Assembly: GCF_016802725.1 (NCBI RefSeq)
Contig: NC_052673.1
Location: 5,818,037-5,882,036 of the forward strand
DNA length: 64,000 nucleotides
Direction: 5' to 3'
Source: Solenopsis invicta
Taxonomy: Eukaryota; Arthropoda; Insecta; Hymenoptera; Formicidae
Of this stretch, positions 37,501 to 52,500 are shown in pieces. The position numbers and the translations under genes were made by a program. How positions within the stretch are numbered: the stretch's first letter is position 1; each line of letters starts with the position of its first letter. Under the pieces are notes generated by a model. The model did not search any database and had not been told where the DNA came from. It saw only the letters and a list, made by a program, of their open reading frames with translations.

Positions 37501-40500
37501 GCAGATCAACGGTTGTTCGACGCTTTTTAACGTAAAACACGTGAGATATCGCATAGATAACGATTCATTTGCAATTCGAGCTGGGAAATTCAATAGTAAC
37601 GTTTCTGATGCAGATCATCGCTTGTTTGAAGCTTTTTAACGTAAAACACGTGAGATATCGCATAGATAGCGATTAGTTTGCAATTCGCGCTGGGAAATTC
37701 AATAGTTACGTTTCTGATGCTGATCAAACCTTGTTTGAAGCATTTTAACGTAAAACACGTGAGATATCGCATAGATAGCGATTCGTTTGCAATTCGCCCT
37801 GGGAACTTCAATAGTTGTGTTTCTGATGAAGATCCACGCTTGTTCGACGCATTTTAACGTAAAACACGTGAGTTATCGCAAAGATAACGATTCATTTGCA
37901 ATACGCGCAGGGAACTTCAATAGTTTCGTTTCTGATGCAGATCAATGCTTGTTGGACGCTTTTTAACGTAAAACACGTGAGATATCGCATAGATAGCGAT
38001 TCGTTTGCAATTCGCGCTTCGATCTTCAATAGTAATGTTTCTGATGCAGATCAACGCTTGTTCGACGCTTTTTAACGTAAAACACGTGAGATATCGCATA
38101 AATAACGATTCATTTGCAATTCAAGCTGGGAAATTCAATAGTAACGTTTCTGATGCACATCATCGCTTGTTTGAAGCATTTTAACGTAAAACACGTGAGA
38201 TATCGCATAAATAGAGATTCGTTTGCAATTCGCGCTGGGATCTTCAATAGTTATGTTTCTGATGCAGATCAACGCTTGTTCGACGCTTTTTAACGTAAAA
38301 CACGTGAGATATCGCATAGATAGCGATTCGTTTGCAATTCGCGCTGGGAAATTCAATAGTTACGTTTCTGATGCAGATCAACCCTTGTTTGAAGCATTTT
38401 AACGTAAAACACGTGAGATATCGCATCGATAGCGATTCGTTTGCAATTCGCGCTGGGAACTTCAATAGTTATGTTTCTGATGAAGATCCACGCTTGTTCG
38501 ACGCATTTTAACGTAAAACACGTGAGTTATCGCCTAGATAACGATTTATTTGCAATTCGCGCAGGGATCTTCAATAGTTTCTTTTCTGATGCAGATCAAT
38601 GCTTGTTGAACGCTTTTTAACGTAAAACACGTGAGATATCGCATAGATAACGATTCGTTTGCAATTCGCGCTGGGATCTTCAATAGTAATGTTTCTGATG
38701 CAGATCAACGCTTGTTCGACGCTTTTTAACGTAAAACACGTGAGATATCGCATAGATAACGATTCATTTGCAATTCGGGCTGGGAAATTCAATAGTAACG
38801 TTTCTGATGCACATCATCGCTTGTTTGAAGCATTTTAACGTAAAACATGTGAGATATCGCATAGATAGCGATTAGTTTGCAATTCGCGCTGGGAAATTCA
38901 ATAGTTACGTTTCTGATGCAGATCAACCCTTGTTTGAAGCATTTTAACGTAAAACACGTGAGATATCGCACAGATAGCGATTCGTTTGCAATTCGCGCTG
39001 GGAACTTCAATAGTTATGTTTCTGATGAAGATCCACGCTTGTTCGACGCATTTTAACGTAAAACACGTGAGTTATCGCATTGATAACGATCCATTTGCAA
39101 TTCGCGCAGGGAACTACAATAGTTTCGTTTCTGATGCAGATCAACGCTTGTTTGACGCTTTTTAACGTAAAACACGTGAGATATCGCATAGATAGCGATT
39201 CGTTTGCAATTCGCACTGGGAACATCAATAGTTATGTTTCTGATGCAGATCAACGTTTGTTCGACGCTTTTTAACGTAAAACACGTGAGATATTACATAG
39301 ATAGCGATTCGTTTGCAATTCGCGCAGGGAACTTCAATAGTTTCGTTTCTGATGCAGATCCACGCTTGTTTGGCGCTTCTTAACGTAAAACACGTAAGAT
39401 ATCGCATAGATAACGATTCACTTGCAATTTGTGCTTGGAACTTCAATAGTTCAGTTTCTGATGCAGATCAACGTTTGTTCGACGCTTTTTAACGTAAAAC
39501 ACCTGAGATATCGCATAGATAACGATTCATTTGCAATTCGCGCTGGGAACTTCAATAGTTTCGTTTCTGATGCAGATCAACGCTTGTTTGACGCTTTTTA
39601 ACGTAAAACACGTGAGATATCGCATAGATAGTGATTCGTTTGCAATTCGCGCTGGGATCTTCAATAGTTATGTTTCTGATGCAGATCAAAGCTTGTTAGA
39701 CGCTTTTTAACGTAAAACACGTCAGATATCGCATAGATAGCGATTCGTTTGCAATTCGCGCTGGGAACTTCAATAGTTTCGTTTCTGATGAAGATCAACG
39801 CTTGTTTGACGCTTTTAAACGTAAAACACGAAAGATATCGCATAGATAACGATTCGTTTGCAATTCGCGCTGGGAACTTCAAATTGTTATGTTTCTGATG
39901 AAGATCCACGCTTGTTCGACGCATTTTAACGTAAAACACGTGAGTTATCGCATAGAAAACGATTCATTTGCAATTCGCGCAGGGAACTACAATAGTTTCG
40001 TTTCTGATGCCGATCAACGCTTGTTTGACGCTTTTTAACGTAAAATACGTGAGATATCGCATAGATAACGATTAATTTGCAATTTTCTCTGTAAACGTCA
40101 ATAGTTTCGTTTCTGATGAAGATCCACGCTTGTTTGACGCTTTTTAACGTAAAACACGTGAGATATCGCATAGATAGCGATTCGTTCGCAATTCCCGCTG
40201 GGATCTTCAATAGTTATGTTTCTGATGCAGATCAACGCTTGTTCGACGCTATTTAACGTAAAACACGTGAGATATCGCATAGATAGCGATTCGTTTGCAA
40301 TTCGCGCTGGGAACTTCAATAGTTATGTTTATGATGCAGAACGACGCTTGTTCCACGCTTTTTAACGTAAAACACGTGAGATATTGCATAGATAGCGATT
40401 CGTTTGCAATTCGCACTGGGAAATTCAATAGTTATATTTCTGATGCCGATCAACGTTTGTTCGACGCTTTTTAAAGTAAAACACGTGAGATATCGCATAG

Positions 40501-43500
40501 ATAACGATTCATTTGCAATTCACGCTGGGAAATTCAATAGTTTCGTTTCTGATGCAGATCAACGCTTGTTTGACGCTTTTTAACGTAAAACACGTGAGAT
40601 ATCGCATAGATAACGATTAATTTGCAATTCTCTCTGTAAAGGTCAATAGTTTCGTTTCTGATGACGATCCACGCTTGTTTGACGCTTTTTAACGTAAAAC
40701 ACGTGAGATATCGCATAGATAGCGATTCGTTTGCAATTCCCGCTGGGATCTTCAATAGTTATGTCTCTGATGCAGATCAACGCTTGTTCGACGCTTTTTA
40801 ACGAAAAACACTTGAGATATCGCATAGACAGCGATTCGTTTGCAATTCGCGCTGGGATCTTCAATAGTTCTGTTTCTGATGCAGATCAACCCTCGTTCGA
40901 CGCTTTTTAACGTAAAACACGTGAGATATCGCATAGATAGCGATTCGTTTGCATTTCGCGCTAGGAAATTCAATAGTTTCGTTTCTGATGCAGATCCACG
41001 CTTGTTTGACGCTTTTTAACGTAAAACACGTGAGGTATCGCATAGATAAAGATTCATTTGCAATTCGCGCAGGAAACTTCAATAGATTCGTTTCTGATGC
41101 AGATCAACGCTTGTTTGACGCTTTTTAACGTAAAACACGTGAGATATCGCATAGATAACGATTAATTTGCAATTCTCTCTGTAAACGTCAATAGTTTCGT
41201 TTCTGATGAAGATCCACGCTTGTTTGACGCTTTTTAACGTAAAACACGTGTGATATCGCATAGACAGCGATTCGTTTGCAATTCGGGCTGGGATCTTCAA
41301 TAGTTATGTTTCTGATGCAGATCAACGCTTGTTCGACGCTTTTTAACGTAAAACACGTGAGATATCGCATAGATAAAGATTCATTTGCAATTCGCGCAGG
41401 GAACTTAAATAGTTTCGTTTCTGATGCAGATCCACGCTTGTTTGGCGCTTCTTAACGTAAAACACGTAAGATATCGCATAGATAACGATTCATTTGCAAT
41501 TTGTGCTTGGAACTTCAATAGTTATGTTTCTGATGCAGATCAACGTTTGTTCGACGCTTTTTAACGTAAAACACCTGAGATATCGCATAGATAACGATTC
41601 ATTTGCAATTCGCGCTGGGAAATTCAATAGTTTCGTTTCTGATGCAGATCAACGCTTGTTTGACGCTTTTTAACGTAAAACACGTGAGATATCGCATAGA
41701 TAGCGATTCGTTTGCAATTCGCGCTGGGATCGTCAATAGTTATGTTTCTGATGCAGATCAACGCTTGTTCGACGCTTTTTAACGTAAAACACGTGAGATA
41801 TTGCATAGATAGCGATTCGTTTGCAATTCGCGCTGGGAACTTCAATAGTTATGTTTATGATGCAGAACGACGCTTGTTCGACCCTTTTTAACGTAAAACA
41901 CGTGAGATATTGCATAGATAGCGATTCGTTTGCAATTCGCACTGGGAACTTCAATAGTTATGTTTCTGATGCAGATCAATGTTTGTTCGACGCTTTTTAA
42001 CGTAAAACACGTGAGATATCGCATAGATAACGATTCATTTGCAATTCACGCTGGGAAATTCAATAGTTTCGTTTCTGATGCAGATCAACGCTTGTTTGAC
42101 GCTTTTTAACGTAAAACACGTGAGATATCGCATAGATAACGATTAATTTGCAATTCTCTCTGTAAACGTCAATAGTTTCGTTTCTGATGAAGATCCACGC
42201 TTGTTTGACGCTTTTTAACGTAAAACACGTGAGATATCGCATAGATAGCGATTCGTTTGCAATTCCCGCTGGGATCTTTAATAGTTATGTTTCTGATGCA
42301 GATCAACGCTTGTTCGACGCTATTTAACGTAAAACACGTGAGATATCGCAGAGATAGCGATTCGTTTGCAATTCGCGCTGGGATCTTCAATAGTTCTGTT
42401 TCTGATGCAGATCAACGCTCGTTCGACGCTTTTTAACGTAAAACACGTGAGATATCGCATAGATAGCGATTCGTTTGCATTTCGCGCTGGGAACTTCAAT
42501 AGTTTCGTTTCTGATGCAGATCCACGCTTGTTTGACGCCTTTTAACGTAAAACACGTGAGGTATCGCATAGATAAAGATTCATTTGCAATTCGCACAGGA
42601 AACTTCAATAGTTTCGTTTCTGATGCAGATCAACGCTTGTTTGACGCTTTTTAACGTAAAACACGTGAGATATCGCATAGATAACGATTAATTTGCAATT
42701 CTCGCTGTAAACGTCAATAGTTTCGTTTCTGATGCAGATCCACGCTTGTTTGGCGCTTCTTAACGTAAAACACGTAAGATATCGCATAGATAACGATTCA
42801 TTTGCATTTTGTGCTTGGAACTTCAATAGTTATGTTTCTGTTGCAGATCAACGTTTGTTCGACGCTTTTTAAAGTAAAACACCTGAGATCTCGCATAGAT
42901 AACGATTCATTTGCAATTCGCGCTGGGAACATCAATAGTTTCGTTTCTGATGCAGATCAACGCTTGTTTGACGCTTTTTAACGTAAAACACATGAGATAT
43001 CGCATAGATAGCGATTCGTTTGCAATTCGCGCTGGGATCTTCAATAGTTATGTTTCTGATGCAGATCAACGCTTGTTCGACGCTTTTTAACGTAAAACAC
43101 CTGAGATATCGCATAGATAACGATTCATTTGCAATTCGCGCTGGGAACTTCAATAGTTTCGTTTCTGATGCAGATCAACGCTTGTTTGACGCTTTTTAAC
43201 GTAAATCACGTGAGATATCGCATAGATAGCGATTCGTTTGCAATTCGCGCTGGGATCTTCAATAGTTATGTTTCTGATGCAATTAAACGCTTGTTAGACG
43301 CTTTTTAACGTACAACACGTCAGATATCGCATAGATAGCGATTCGTTTGCAATTCGCGCAGGGAACTTCAATAGTTTCGTTTCTGATGAAGATCAACGCA
43401 TGTTTGACGCTTTTAAACGTAAAACACGAAAGATATCGCATAGATAACGATTCGTTTGCAATTCGCGCTGGGAACTTCAATAGTTATGTTTCTGATGAAG

Positions 43501-46500
43501 ATCCACGCTTGTTCGACGCATTTTAACGTAAAACACGTGAGTTATCGCATAGATAACGATTCATTTGCAATTCGCGCAGGGAACTTCAATAGTTTCGTTT
43601 CTGATGCCGATCAACGCTTGTTTGACGCTTTTTAACGTAAAACACGTGAGATATCGCATAGATAACGATTAATTTGCAATTCTCGCTGTAAACGTCAATA
43701 GTTTCGTTTCTGATGAAGATCCACGCTTGTTTGACGCTTTTTAACGTAAAACACGTGAGATATCGCATAGATAGCGATTCGTTTGCAATTCCCGCTGGGA
43801 TCTTCAATAGTTATGTTTCTGATGCAGATGAACGCTTGTTCGACGCTATTTAACGTAAAACACGTGAGATATCGCATAGATAGCGATTCGTTTGCAATTC
43901 GCCCTGGGAACTTCAATAGTTATGTTTCTGATGCAGATCAACGTTTGTTCGACGCTTTTTAACGTAAAACACGTGAGATATCGCATAGATAACGATTCAT
44001 TTGCAATTCACGCTGGGAAATTCAATAGTTACGTTTCTGATGCAGATCAACCCTTGTTTGAAGCATTTTAACGTAAAACACGTGAGATATCGCATAGATA
44101 GCGATTCGTTTGCAATTCGCGCTGGGAACTTCAATAGTTGTGTTTCTGATGAAGATCCACGCTTGTTCGACGCATTTTAACGTAAAACACGTGAGTTATC
44201 GCATAGATAACGATTCATTTGCAATTCGCGCAGGGAACTTCAATAGTTTCGTTTCTGATGCCGATCAACGCTTGTTTGACGCTTTTTAACGTAAAACACG
44301 TGAGATATCGCATAGATAACGATTAATTTGCAATTCTCGCTGTAAACGTCAATAGTTTCGTTTCTGATGAAGATCCACGCTTGTTTGACGCTTTTTAACG
44401 TAAAACACGTGAGATATCGCATAGATAGCGATTAGTTTGCAATTCGCGCTGGGAAATTCAATAGTTACGTTTCTGAAGCAGATCAACCCTTGTTTGAAGC
44501 ATTTTAACGTAAAACACGTGAGATATCGCATAGATAGCGATTCGTTTGCAATTCGCGCTTGGAACTTCAATAGTTGTGTTTCTGATGAAGATCCACGCTT
44601 GTTCGACGCATTTTAACGTAAAACACGTGAGTTATCGCATAGATAACGATTCATTTGCAATTCGCGCAGGGAAATTCAATAGTTTCGTTTCTGATGCAGA
44701 TCAACGCTTGTTTGACGCTTTTTAACGTAAAACACGTGAGATATCGCATAGATAACGATTAATTTGCAATTCTCGCTGTAAACGTCAATAGTTTCGTTTC
44801 TGATGAAGATCCACGCTTGTTTGACACTTTTTAACGTAAAACACGTGAGATATCGCATAGATAGCGATTCGTTTGCAATTCGCGCTGGGATGTTCTATAG
44901 TTATGTTTCTGATGCAGATCAACGCTTGTTCGACGCTTTTTAACGTAAAACACGTGAGATATCGCATAGATAGCTATTCGTTTGCAATTCGCGCTGGGTA
45001 CTTCAATAGTTATGTTTCTGATGCAGATCAACGTTTGTTCGACGCTTTTTAACGTAAAACACGTGAGATATCGCATAGATAACGATTCATTTGCAATTCA
45101 CGCTGGGAAATTCAATAGTTACGTTTCTGATGCAGATCAACCCTTGTTTGAAGCATTTTAACGTAAAACACGTGTGATATCGCATAGATAGCGATTCGTT
45201 TGCAATTCGCGCTGGGAACTTCAATAGTTATGTTTCTGATGAAGATCCACGCTTGTTCGACGCATTTTAACGTAAAACACGTGAGTTATCGCATAGATAA
45301 CGATTCATTTGCAATTCGCGCAGGGAACTTCAATAGTATCGTTTCTGATGCCGATCAACGCTTGTTTGACGCTTTTAAACGTAAAACACGTGAGATATCG
45401 CATAGATAACGATTAATTTGCAATTCTCTCTGTAAACGTCAATAGTTTCGTTTCTGATGAAGATCCACACTTGTTTGACGCTTTTTAACGTAAAACACGT
45501 GAGATATCGCATAGATAGCGATTAGTTTGGAATTCGCGCTGGGAAATTCAATAGTTACGTTTCTGAAGCAGATCAACCCTTGTTTGAAGCATTTTAACGT
45601 AAAACACGTGAGATATCGCATAGATAGCGATTCGTTTGCAATTCGCGCCTGGAACTTCAATAGTTATGTTTCTAATGAAGATCCACGCTTGTTCGACGCA
45701 TTTTAACGTAAAACACGTGAGTTATCGCATAGATAACGATTCATTTGCAATTCGCGCAGGGAACTTCAATAGTTTCGTTTCTAATGCAGGTCAACGCTTG
45801 TATAACGCTTTTTAACGTAAAACACGTGAGATATGGCATAGATAACGATTAATTTGCAATTCTCGCTGTAAACGTCAATAGTTTCGTTTCTGATGAAGAT
45901 CCGTGCTTGTTTGACACTTTTTAACGTAAAACACGTGAGATATCGCATAGATAGCGATTCGTTTGCAATTCGCGCTGGGATCTTCTATAGTTATGTTTCT
46001 GATGCAGATCAACGCTTGTTCGACGATTTTTAACGTAAAACACGTGAGATATCGCATAGATAGCTATTCGTTTGCAATTCGCGCTGGGATCTTCAATAGT
46101 TATGTTTCTGATGCAGATCAACGCTTGTTCGACGCTTTTTAACGTAAAACACGTGAGATATCGCATAGATAAAGATTCATTTGCAATTCGCGCAGGGAAC
46201 TTAAATAGTTTCGTTTCTGATGCAGATTCACGCTTGTTTGGCGCTTCTTAACGTAAAACACGTAAGATATTGCATAGATAACGATTCATTTGCATTTTGT
46301 GCTTGGAACTTCAATAGTTATGTTTCTGTTGCAGATCAACGTTTGTTCGACGCTTTTTAAAGTAAAACACCTGAGATCTCGCATAGATAACGATTCATTT
46401 GCAATTCGCGCTGAAAACATCAATAGTTTCGTTTCTGATGCAGATCAACGCTTGTTTGACGCTTTTTAACGTAAAACACGTGAGATATCGCATAGATAGC

Positions 46501-49500
46501 GATTCGTTTGCAATTCGCGCTGGGATCTTCAATAGTTATGTTTCTGATGAAGATCAACGCTTGTTCGACGCTTTTTAACGTAAAACACGTGAGATACACA
46601 TAGATAGCGATTCGTTTGCAATTCGCGCAGGGAACTTCAATAGTTTCGTTTCTGATGCAGATCCACGCTTGTTTGGCGCTTCTTAACGTAAAACACGTAA
46701 GATATCGCATAGATAACGATTCATTTGCAATTTGTGCTTGAAACTTCAATAGTTATGTTTCTGATGCAGATCAACGTTTGTTCGACGCTTTTTAACGTAA
46801 AACACCTGAGATATCGCATAGATAACTATTCATTTGCAATTCGCGCTGGGAACTTCAATACTTTCGTTTCTGATGCAGATCAACGCTTGTTTGACGCTTT
46901 ATAACGTAAAACACGTGAGATATCGCATAGATAGCGATTCGTTTGCAATTCGCGCTGGGATCTTCAATAGTCATGTTTCTGATGCAGATCAACGCTTGTT
47001 AGACGCTTTTTAACGTAAAACACGTGAGATATCGCATAGATAGCGATTCGTTTGCAATTCGCGCTGGGAACTTCAATAGTTTCGTTTCTGATGAAGATCA
47101 ACGCATGTTTGACGCTTTTAAACGTAAAACACGAAAGATATCGCATAGATAACGATTCGTTTGCAATTCGCGCTAGGAACTTCAATAGTTATGTTTCTAA
47201 TGAAGATCCACGCTTGTTCGACGCATTTTAACGTAAAACACGTGAGTTATCGCATAGATAACGATTCATTTGCAATTCGCGCAGGGAACTTCAATAGTTT
47301 CGTTTCTGATGCCGATCAACGCTTGTTTGACGCTTTTTAACGTAAAACACGTGAGATATCGCATAGATAACGATTAATTTGCAATTCTCTCTGTAAACGT
47401 CAATAGTTTCGTTTCTGATGAAGATCCACGCTTGTTTGACGCTTTTTAACGTAAAACACGTGAGATATCGCATAGATAGCGATTAGTTTGCAATTCGCGC
47501 TGGGAAATTCAATAGTTACGTTTCTGATGCAGATCAACCCTTGTTTGAAGCATTTTAACGTAAAACACGTGAGATATCGCATAGATAGCGATTCGTTTGC
47601 AATTCGCGCTTGGAACTTCAATAGTTGTGTTTCTGATGAAGATCCACGCTTGTTCGACGCATTTTAACGTAAAACACGTGAGTTATCGCATAGATAACGA
47701 TTCATTTGCAATTCGCGCAGGGAAATTCAATAGTTTCGTTTCTGATGCAGATCAACGCTTGTTTGACGCTTTTTAACGTAAAACACGTGAGATATCGCAT
47801 AGATAACGATTAATTTGCAATTCTCGCTGTAAACGTCAATAGTTTCGTTTCTGATGAAGATCCACGCTTGTTTGACGCTTTTTAACGTAAAACACGTGAG
47901 ATATCGCATAGATAGCGATTCGTTTGCAATTCGCGCTGGGATGTTCTATAGTTATGTTTCTGATGCAGATCAACGCTGGTTCGACGATTTTTAACGTAAA
48001 ACACGTGAGATATCGCATAGATAGCTATTCGTTTGCAATTCGCGCAGGGAACTTCAATAGTTTAGTTTCTGATGAAGATCAACGCTTGTTTGACGCTTTT
48101 AAACGTAAAACACGAAAGATATCGCATAGATAACGATTCGTTTGCAATTCGCGCTGGGAACTTCAATAGTTATGTTTCTGATGAAGATCCACGCTTGTTC
48201 GACGCATTTTAACGTAAAACACGTGAGTTATCGCATAGATAACGATTCATTTGCAATTCGCGCAGGGAACTTCAATAGTTTCGTTTCTGATGCCGATCAT
48301 GGCTTGTTTGACGCTTTTTAACGTAAAACACGTGAGATATCGAATAGATAACGATTAATTTGCAATTCTCTATGTAAACGTCAATAGTTTCGTTTCTGAT
48401 GAAGATCCACGCTTGTTTGACGCTTTTTAACGTAAAACACGTGAGATATCGCATAGATAGCGATTCGTTTGCAATTCGCGCTGGGATCTTCAATAGTTAT
48501 GTTTCTGATGCAGATCAACGCTTGTTCGACGCTTTTTAACGTAAAACACGTGAGATATCGCATAGATAGCGATTCATTTGCAATTCGCGCTGGGAACTTC
48601 AATAGTTTCGTTTCTGATGCAGATCCACGCTTGTTTGAAGCTTTTTAACGTAAAACACGTAAGATATCGCATAGATAACGATTTATTTGCAATTTGTGCT
48701 TGGAACTTCAATAGTTATGTTTCTGATGCAGATCAACGTTTGTTCGACGCTTTTTAACGTAAAATACGTGAGATATCGCATAGATAACGATTCATTTGCA
48801 ATTCGCGCTGGGAACTTCAATAGTTTCGTTTCTGATGCAGATCAACGCTTGTTTGACGCTTTTTAACGTAAAACACGAGAGATATCGCATAAATAGCGAT
48901 TCGTTTGCAATTCGCGCTGGGAATTTCAATAGTTTCGTTTCTGATGAAGATCAACGCTTGTTTGACGCTTTTAAACGTAAAACACGAAAGATATCGCATA
49001 GATAACGATTCGTTTGCAATTCGCGCTGGGAACTTCAATAGTTATGTTTCTGATGAAGATCCACGATTGTTCGACGCATTTTAACGTAAAACACGTGAGT
49101 TATCGCATAGATAACGATTCATTTGCAATTCGCGCAGGGAACTTCAATAGTTTCGTTTCTGATGCAGATCAACGCTTGTTTGACGCATTTTAACGTAAAA
49201 CACGTGAGATATCGCTTAGATAGCGATTCGTATGCAATTCGCGCTGGGATCTTCAATAGTTCTGTTTCTGATGCAGATCAACGCTTGTTCGACGCTTTTT
49301 AACGTAAAACACGTGAGATATCGCATAGATAGCGATTCGTTTGCATTTCGCGCTGGGAACTTCAATAGTTTCGTTTCTGATGCAGATCCACGCTTGTTTG
49401 ACGCTTTTTAACGTAAAACACGTGAGATATCGCATTGATAAAGATTCATTTGCAATTCGCGCAGGGAACTTCAATAGTTTCGTTTCTGATGCAGATCAAC

Positions 49501-52500
49501 GCTTGTTTGACGCTTTTTAACGTAAAACACGTGAGATATCGCATAGATAACGATTAATTTGCAATTCTCGCTGTAAACGTCAATAGTTTCGTTTCTGATG
49601 AAGATCCACGCTTGTTTGACGCTTTTTAACGTAAAACACGTGAGATATCGCATAGATAAAGATTCATTTGCAATTCGCGCAGGGAACTTCAATAGTTTCG
49701 TTTCTGATGCAGATCCACGCTTGTTTGGCGCTTCTTAACGTAAAACACGTAAGATATCGCATAGATAACGATTCATTTGCAATTTGTGCTTGGAACTTCA
49801 ATAGTTATGTTTCTGATGCAGATCAACGTTTGTTCGACGCTTTTTAACGTAAAACACCTGAGATATCGCATAGATAACGATTCATTTGCAATTCGCGCTG
49901 GGAACTTCAATAGTTTCGTTTCTGATGCAGATCAACGCTTGTTTGACGCTTTTTAACGTAAAACACGTGAGATATCGCATAGACAGCGATTCGTTTGCAA
50001 TTCGCGCTGGGATCTTCAATAGTTATGTTTCTGATGCAGATCAACGCTTGTTCGACGCTTTTTAACGTAAAACACGTGAGACATCACAAAGATAGCGATT
50101 CGTTTGCAATTCGCGCAGGGAACTTCAATAGTTTCGTTTCTGATGCAGATCCACGCTTGTTTGGCGCTTCTTAACGTAAAACACGTAAGATATCGCATAG
50201 ATAACGATTCACTTGCAATTTGTGCTTGGAACTTCAATAGTTCAGTTTCTGATGCAGATCAACGTTTGATCGACGCTTTTTAACGTAAAACACCTGAGAT
50301 ATCGCATAGATAACGATTCATTTGCAATTCGCGCTGGGAACTTCAATAGTTTCGTTTCTGATGCAGATCAACGCTTGTTTGACGCTTTTTAACGTAAAAC
50401 ACGTGAGATATCGCATAGATAGCGATTCATTTGCAATTCGCGCTGGGATCTTCAATAGTTATATTTCTGATGCAGATCAACGCTTGTTAGATGATTTTTA
50501 ACGTAAAACACGTCAGATATCGCATAGATAGCGATTCGTTTGCAATTCGCGCTGGGAACTTCAATAGTTTCGTTTCTGATGAAGATCAACGCTTGTTTGA
50601 CGCTTTTGAACGTAAAACACGAAAGATATCGTATAGATAACGATTCGTTTGCAATTCGCGCTGGGAACTTCAATAGTTATGTTTCTGATGAAGATCCACG
50701 CTTGTTCGACGCATTTTAACGTAAAACACGTGAGTTATCGCATAGAAAACGATTCATTTGCAATTCGCGCAGGGAACTACAATAGTTTCGTTTCTGATGC
50801 CGATCAACGTTTGTTTGACGCTTTTTAACGTAAAACACGTGAGATATCGCATAGATAACGATTAATTTGCAATTCTCTCTGTAAACGTCAATAGTTTCGT
50901 TTCTGATGAAGATCCACGCTTGTTTGACGCTTTTTAACGTTAAACACGTGAGATATCGCATAGATAGCGATTCGTTTGCAATTCGCGCTGGGATCTACAA
51001 TAGTTATGTTTCTGATGCAGATCAACGCTTGTTCGACGCTTTTTAACGTAAAACACGTGAGACATCACATAGATAGCGATTCGTTTGCAATTCGCGCAGG
51101 GAACTTCAATAGTTTCGTTTCTGATGCAGATCCACGCTTGTTTGGCGCTTCTTAACGTAAAACTCGTAAGATATCGCATAGATAACGATTCAATTGCAAT
51201 TTGTGCTTGGAACTTCAATAGTTATGTTTCTGATGCAGATCAACGTTTGTTCGACGCTTTTTAACTTAAAACACCTGAGATATCGCATAGATAACGATTC
51301 ATTTGCAATTCGCGCTGGGAACTTCAATAGTTTCGTTTCTGATGCAGATCAACGCTTGTTTGACGCTTTTTAACGTAAAACACGTGAGATATCGCATAGA
51401 TAGCGATTCATTTGCAATTCGCGCTGGGATCTTCAATAGTTATGTTTCTGATGCAGATCAACGCTTGTTAGATGATTTTTAACGTAAAACACGTCAGATA
51501 TCGCATTGATAGCGATTCGTTTGCAATTCGCGCTGGGAACTTCAATAGTTTCGTTTCTGATGAAGATCAACGCTTGTTTGACGCTTTTGAACGTAAAACA
51601 CGAAAGATATCGCATAGATAACGATTCGTTTGCAATTCGCGCTGGGAACTTCAATAGTTATGTTTCTGATGTAGATCCACGCTTGTTCGACGCATTTTAA
51701 CGTAAAACACGTGAGTTATCGCATAGAAAACGATTCATTTGCAATTCGCGCAGGGAACTACAATAGTTTCGTTTCTGATGCCGATCAACGCTTGTTTGAC
51801 GCTTTTTAACGTAAAACACGTGAGATATCGCATAGATAACGATTAATTTGCAATTCTCTCTGTAAACGTCAATAGTTTCGTTTCTGATGAAGATCCACGC
51901 TTGTTTGACGCTTTTTAACGTAAAACACGTGAGATATCGCATAGATAGCGATTCGTTTGCAATTCGCGCTGGGATCTTCAATAGTTATGTTTCTGATGCA
52001 GATCAACGCTTGTTCGACGCTATTTAACGTAAAACACGTGAGATATCGCATAGATAGCGATTCGTTTGCAATTCGCGCTGGGAACTTCAATAGTTATGTT
52101 TATGATGCAGAACGACGCTTGTTCGACGCTTTTTAACGTAAAACACGTGAGATATCGCATAGATAACGATTAATTTGCAATTCTCGCTGTAAACGTCAAT
52201 AGTTTCGTTTCTGATGAAGATCCACGCTTGTTTGACGCTTTTTAACGTAAAACACGTGAGATATCGCATAGATAGCGATTCGTTTGCAATTCGCGCTGGG
52301 ATCTTCAATAGTTATGTTTCTGATGCAGATCAACGCTTGTTCGACGCTATTTAACGTAAAACACGTGAGATATCGCATAGATAGCGATTCGTTTGCAATT
52401 CGCGCTGGGAACTTCAATAGTTCCGTTTCTGATGCAGATCAACGCTCGTTCGACGCTTTTTAACGTAAAACACGTGAGATATCGCATAGATAGCGATTCG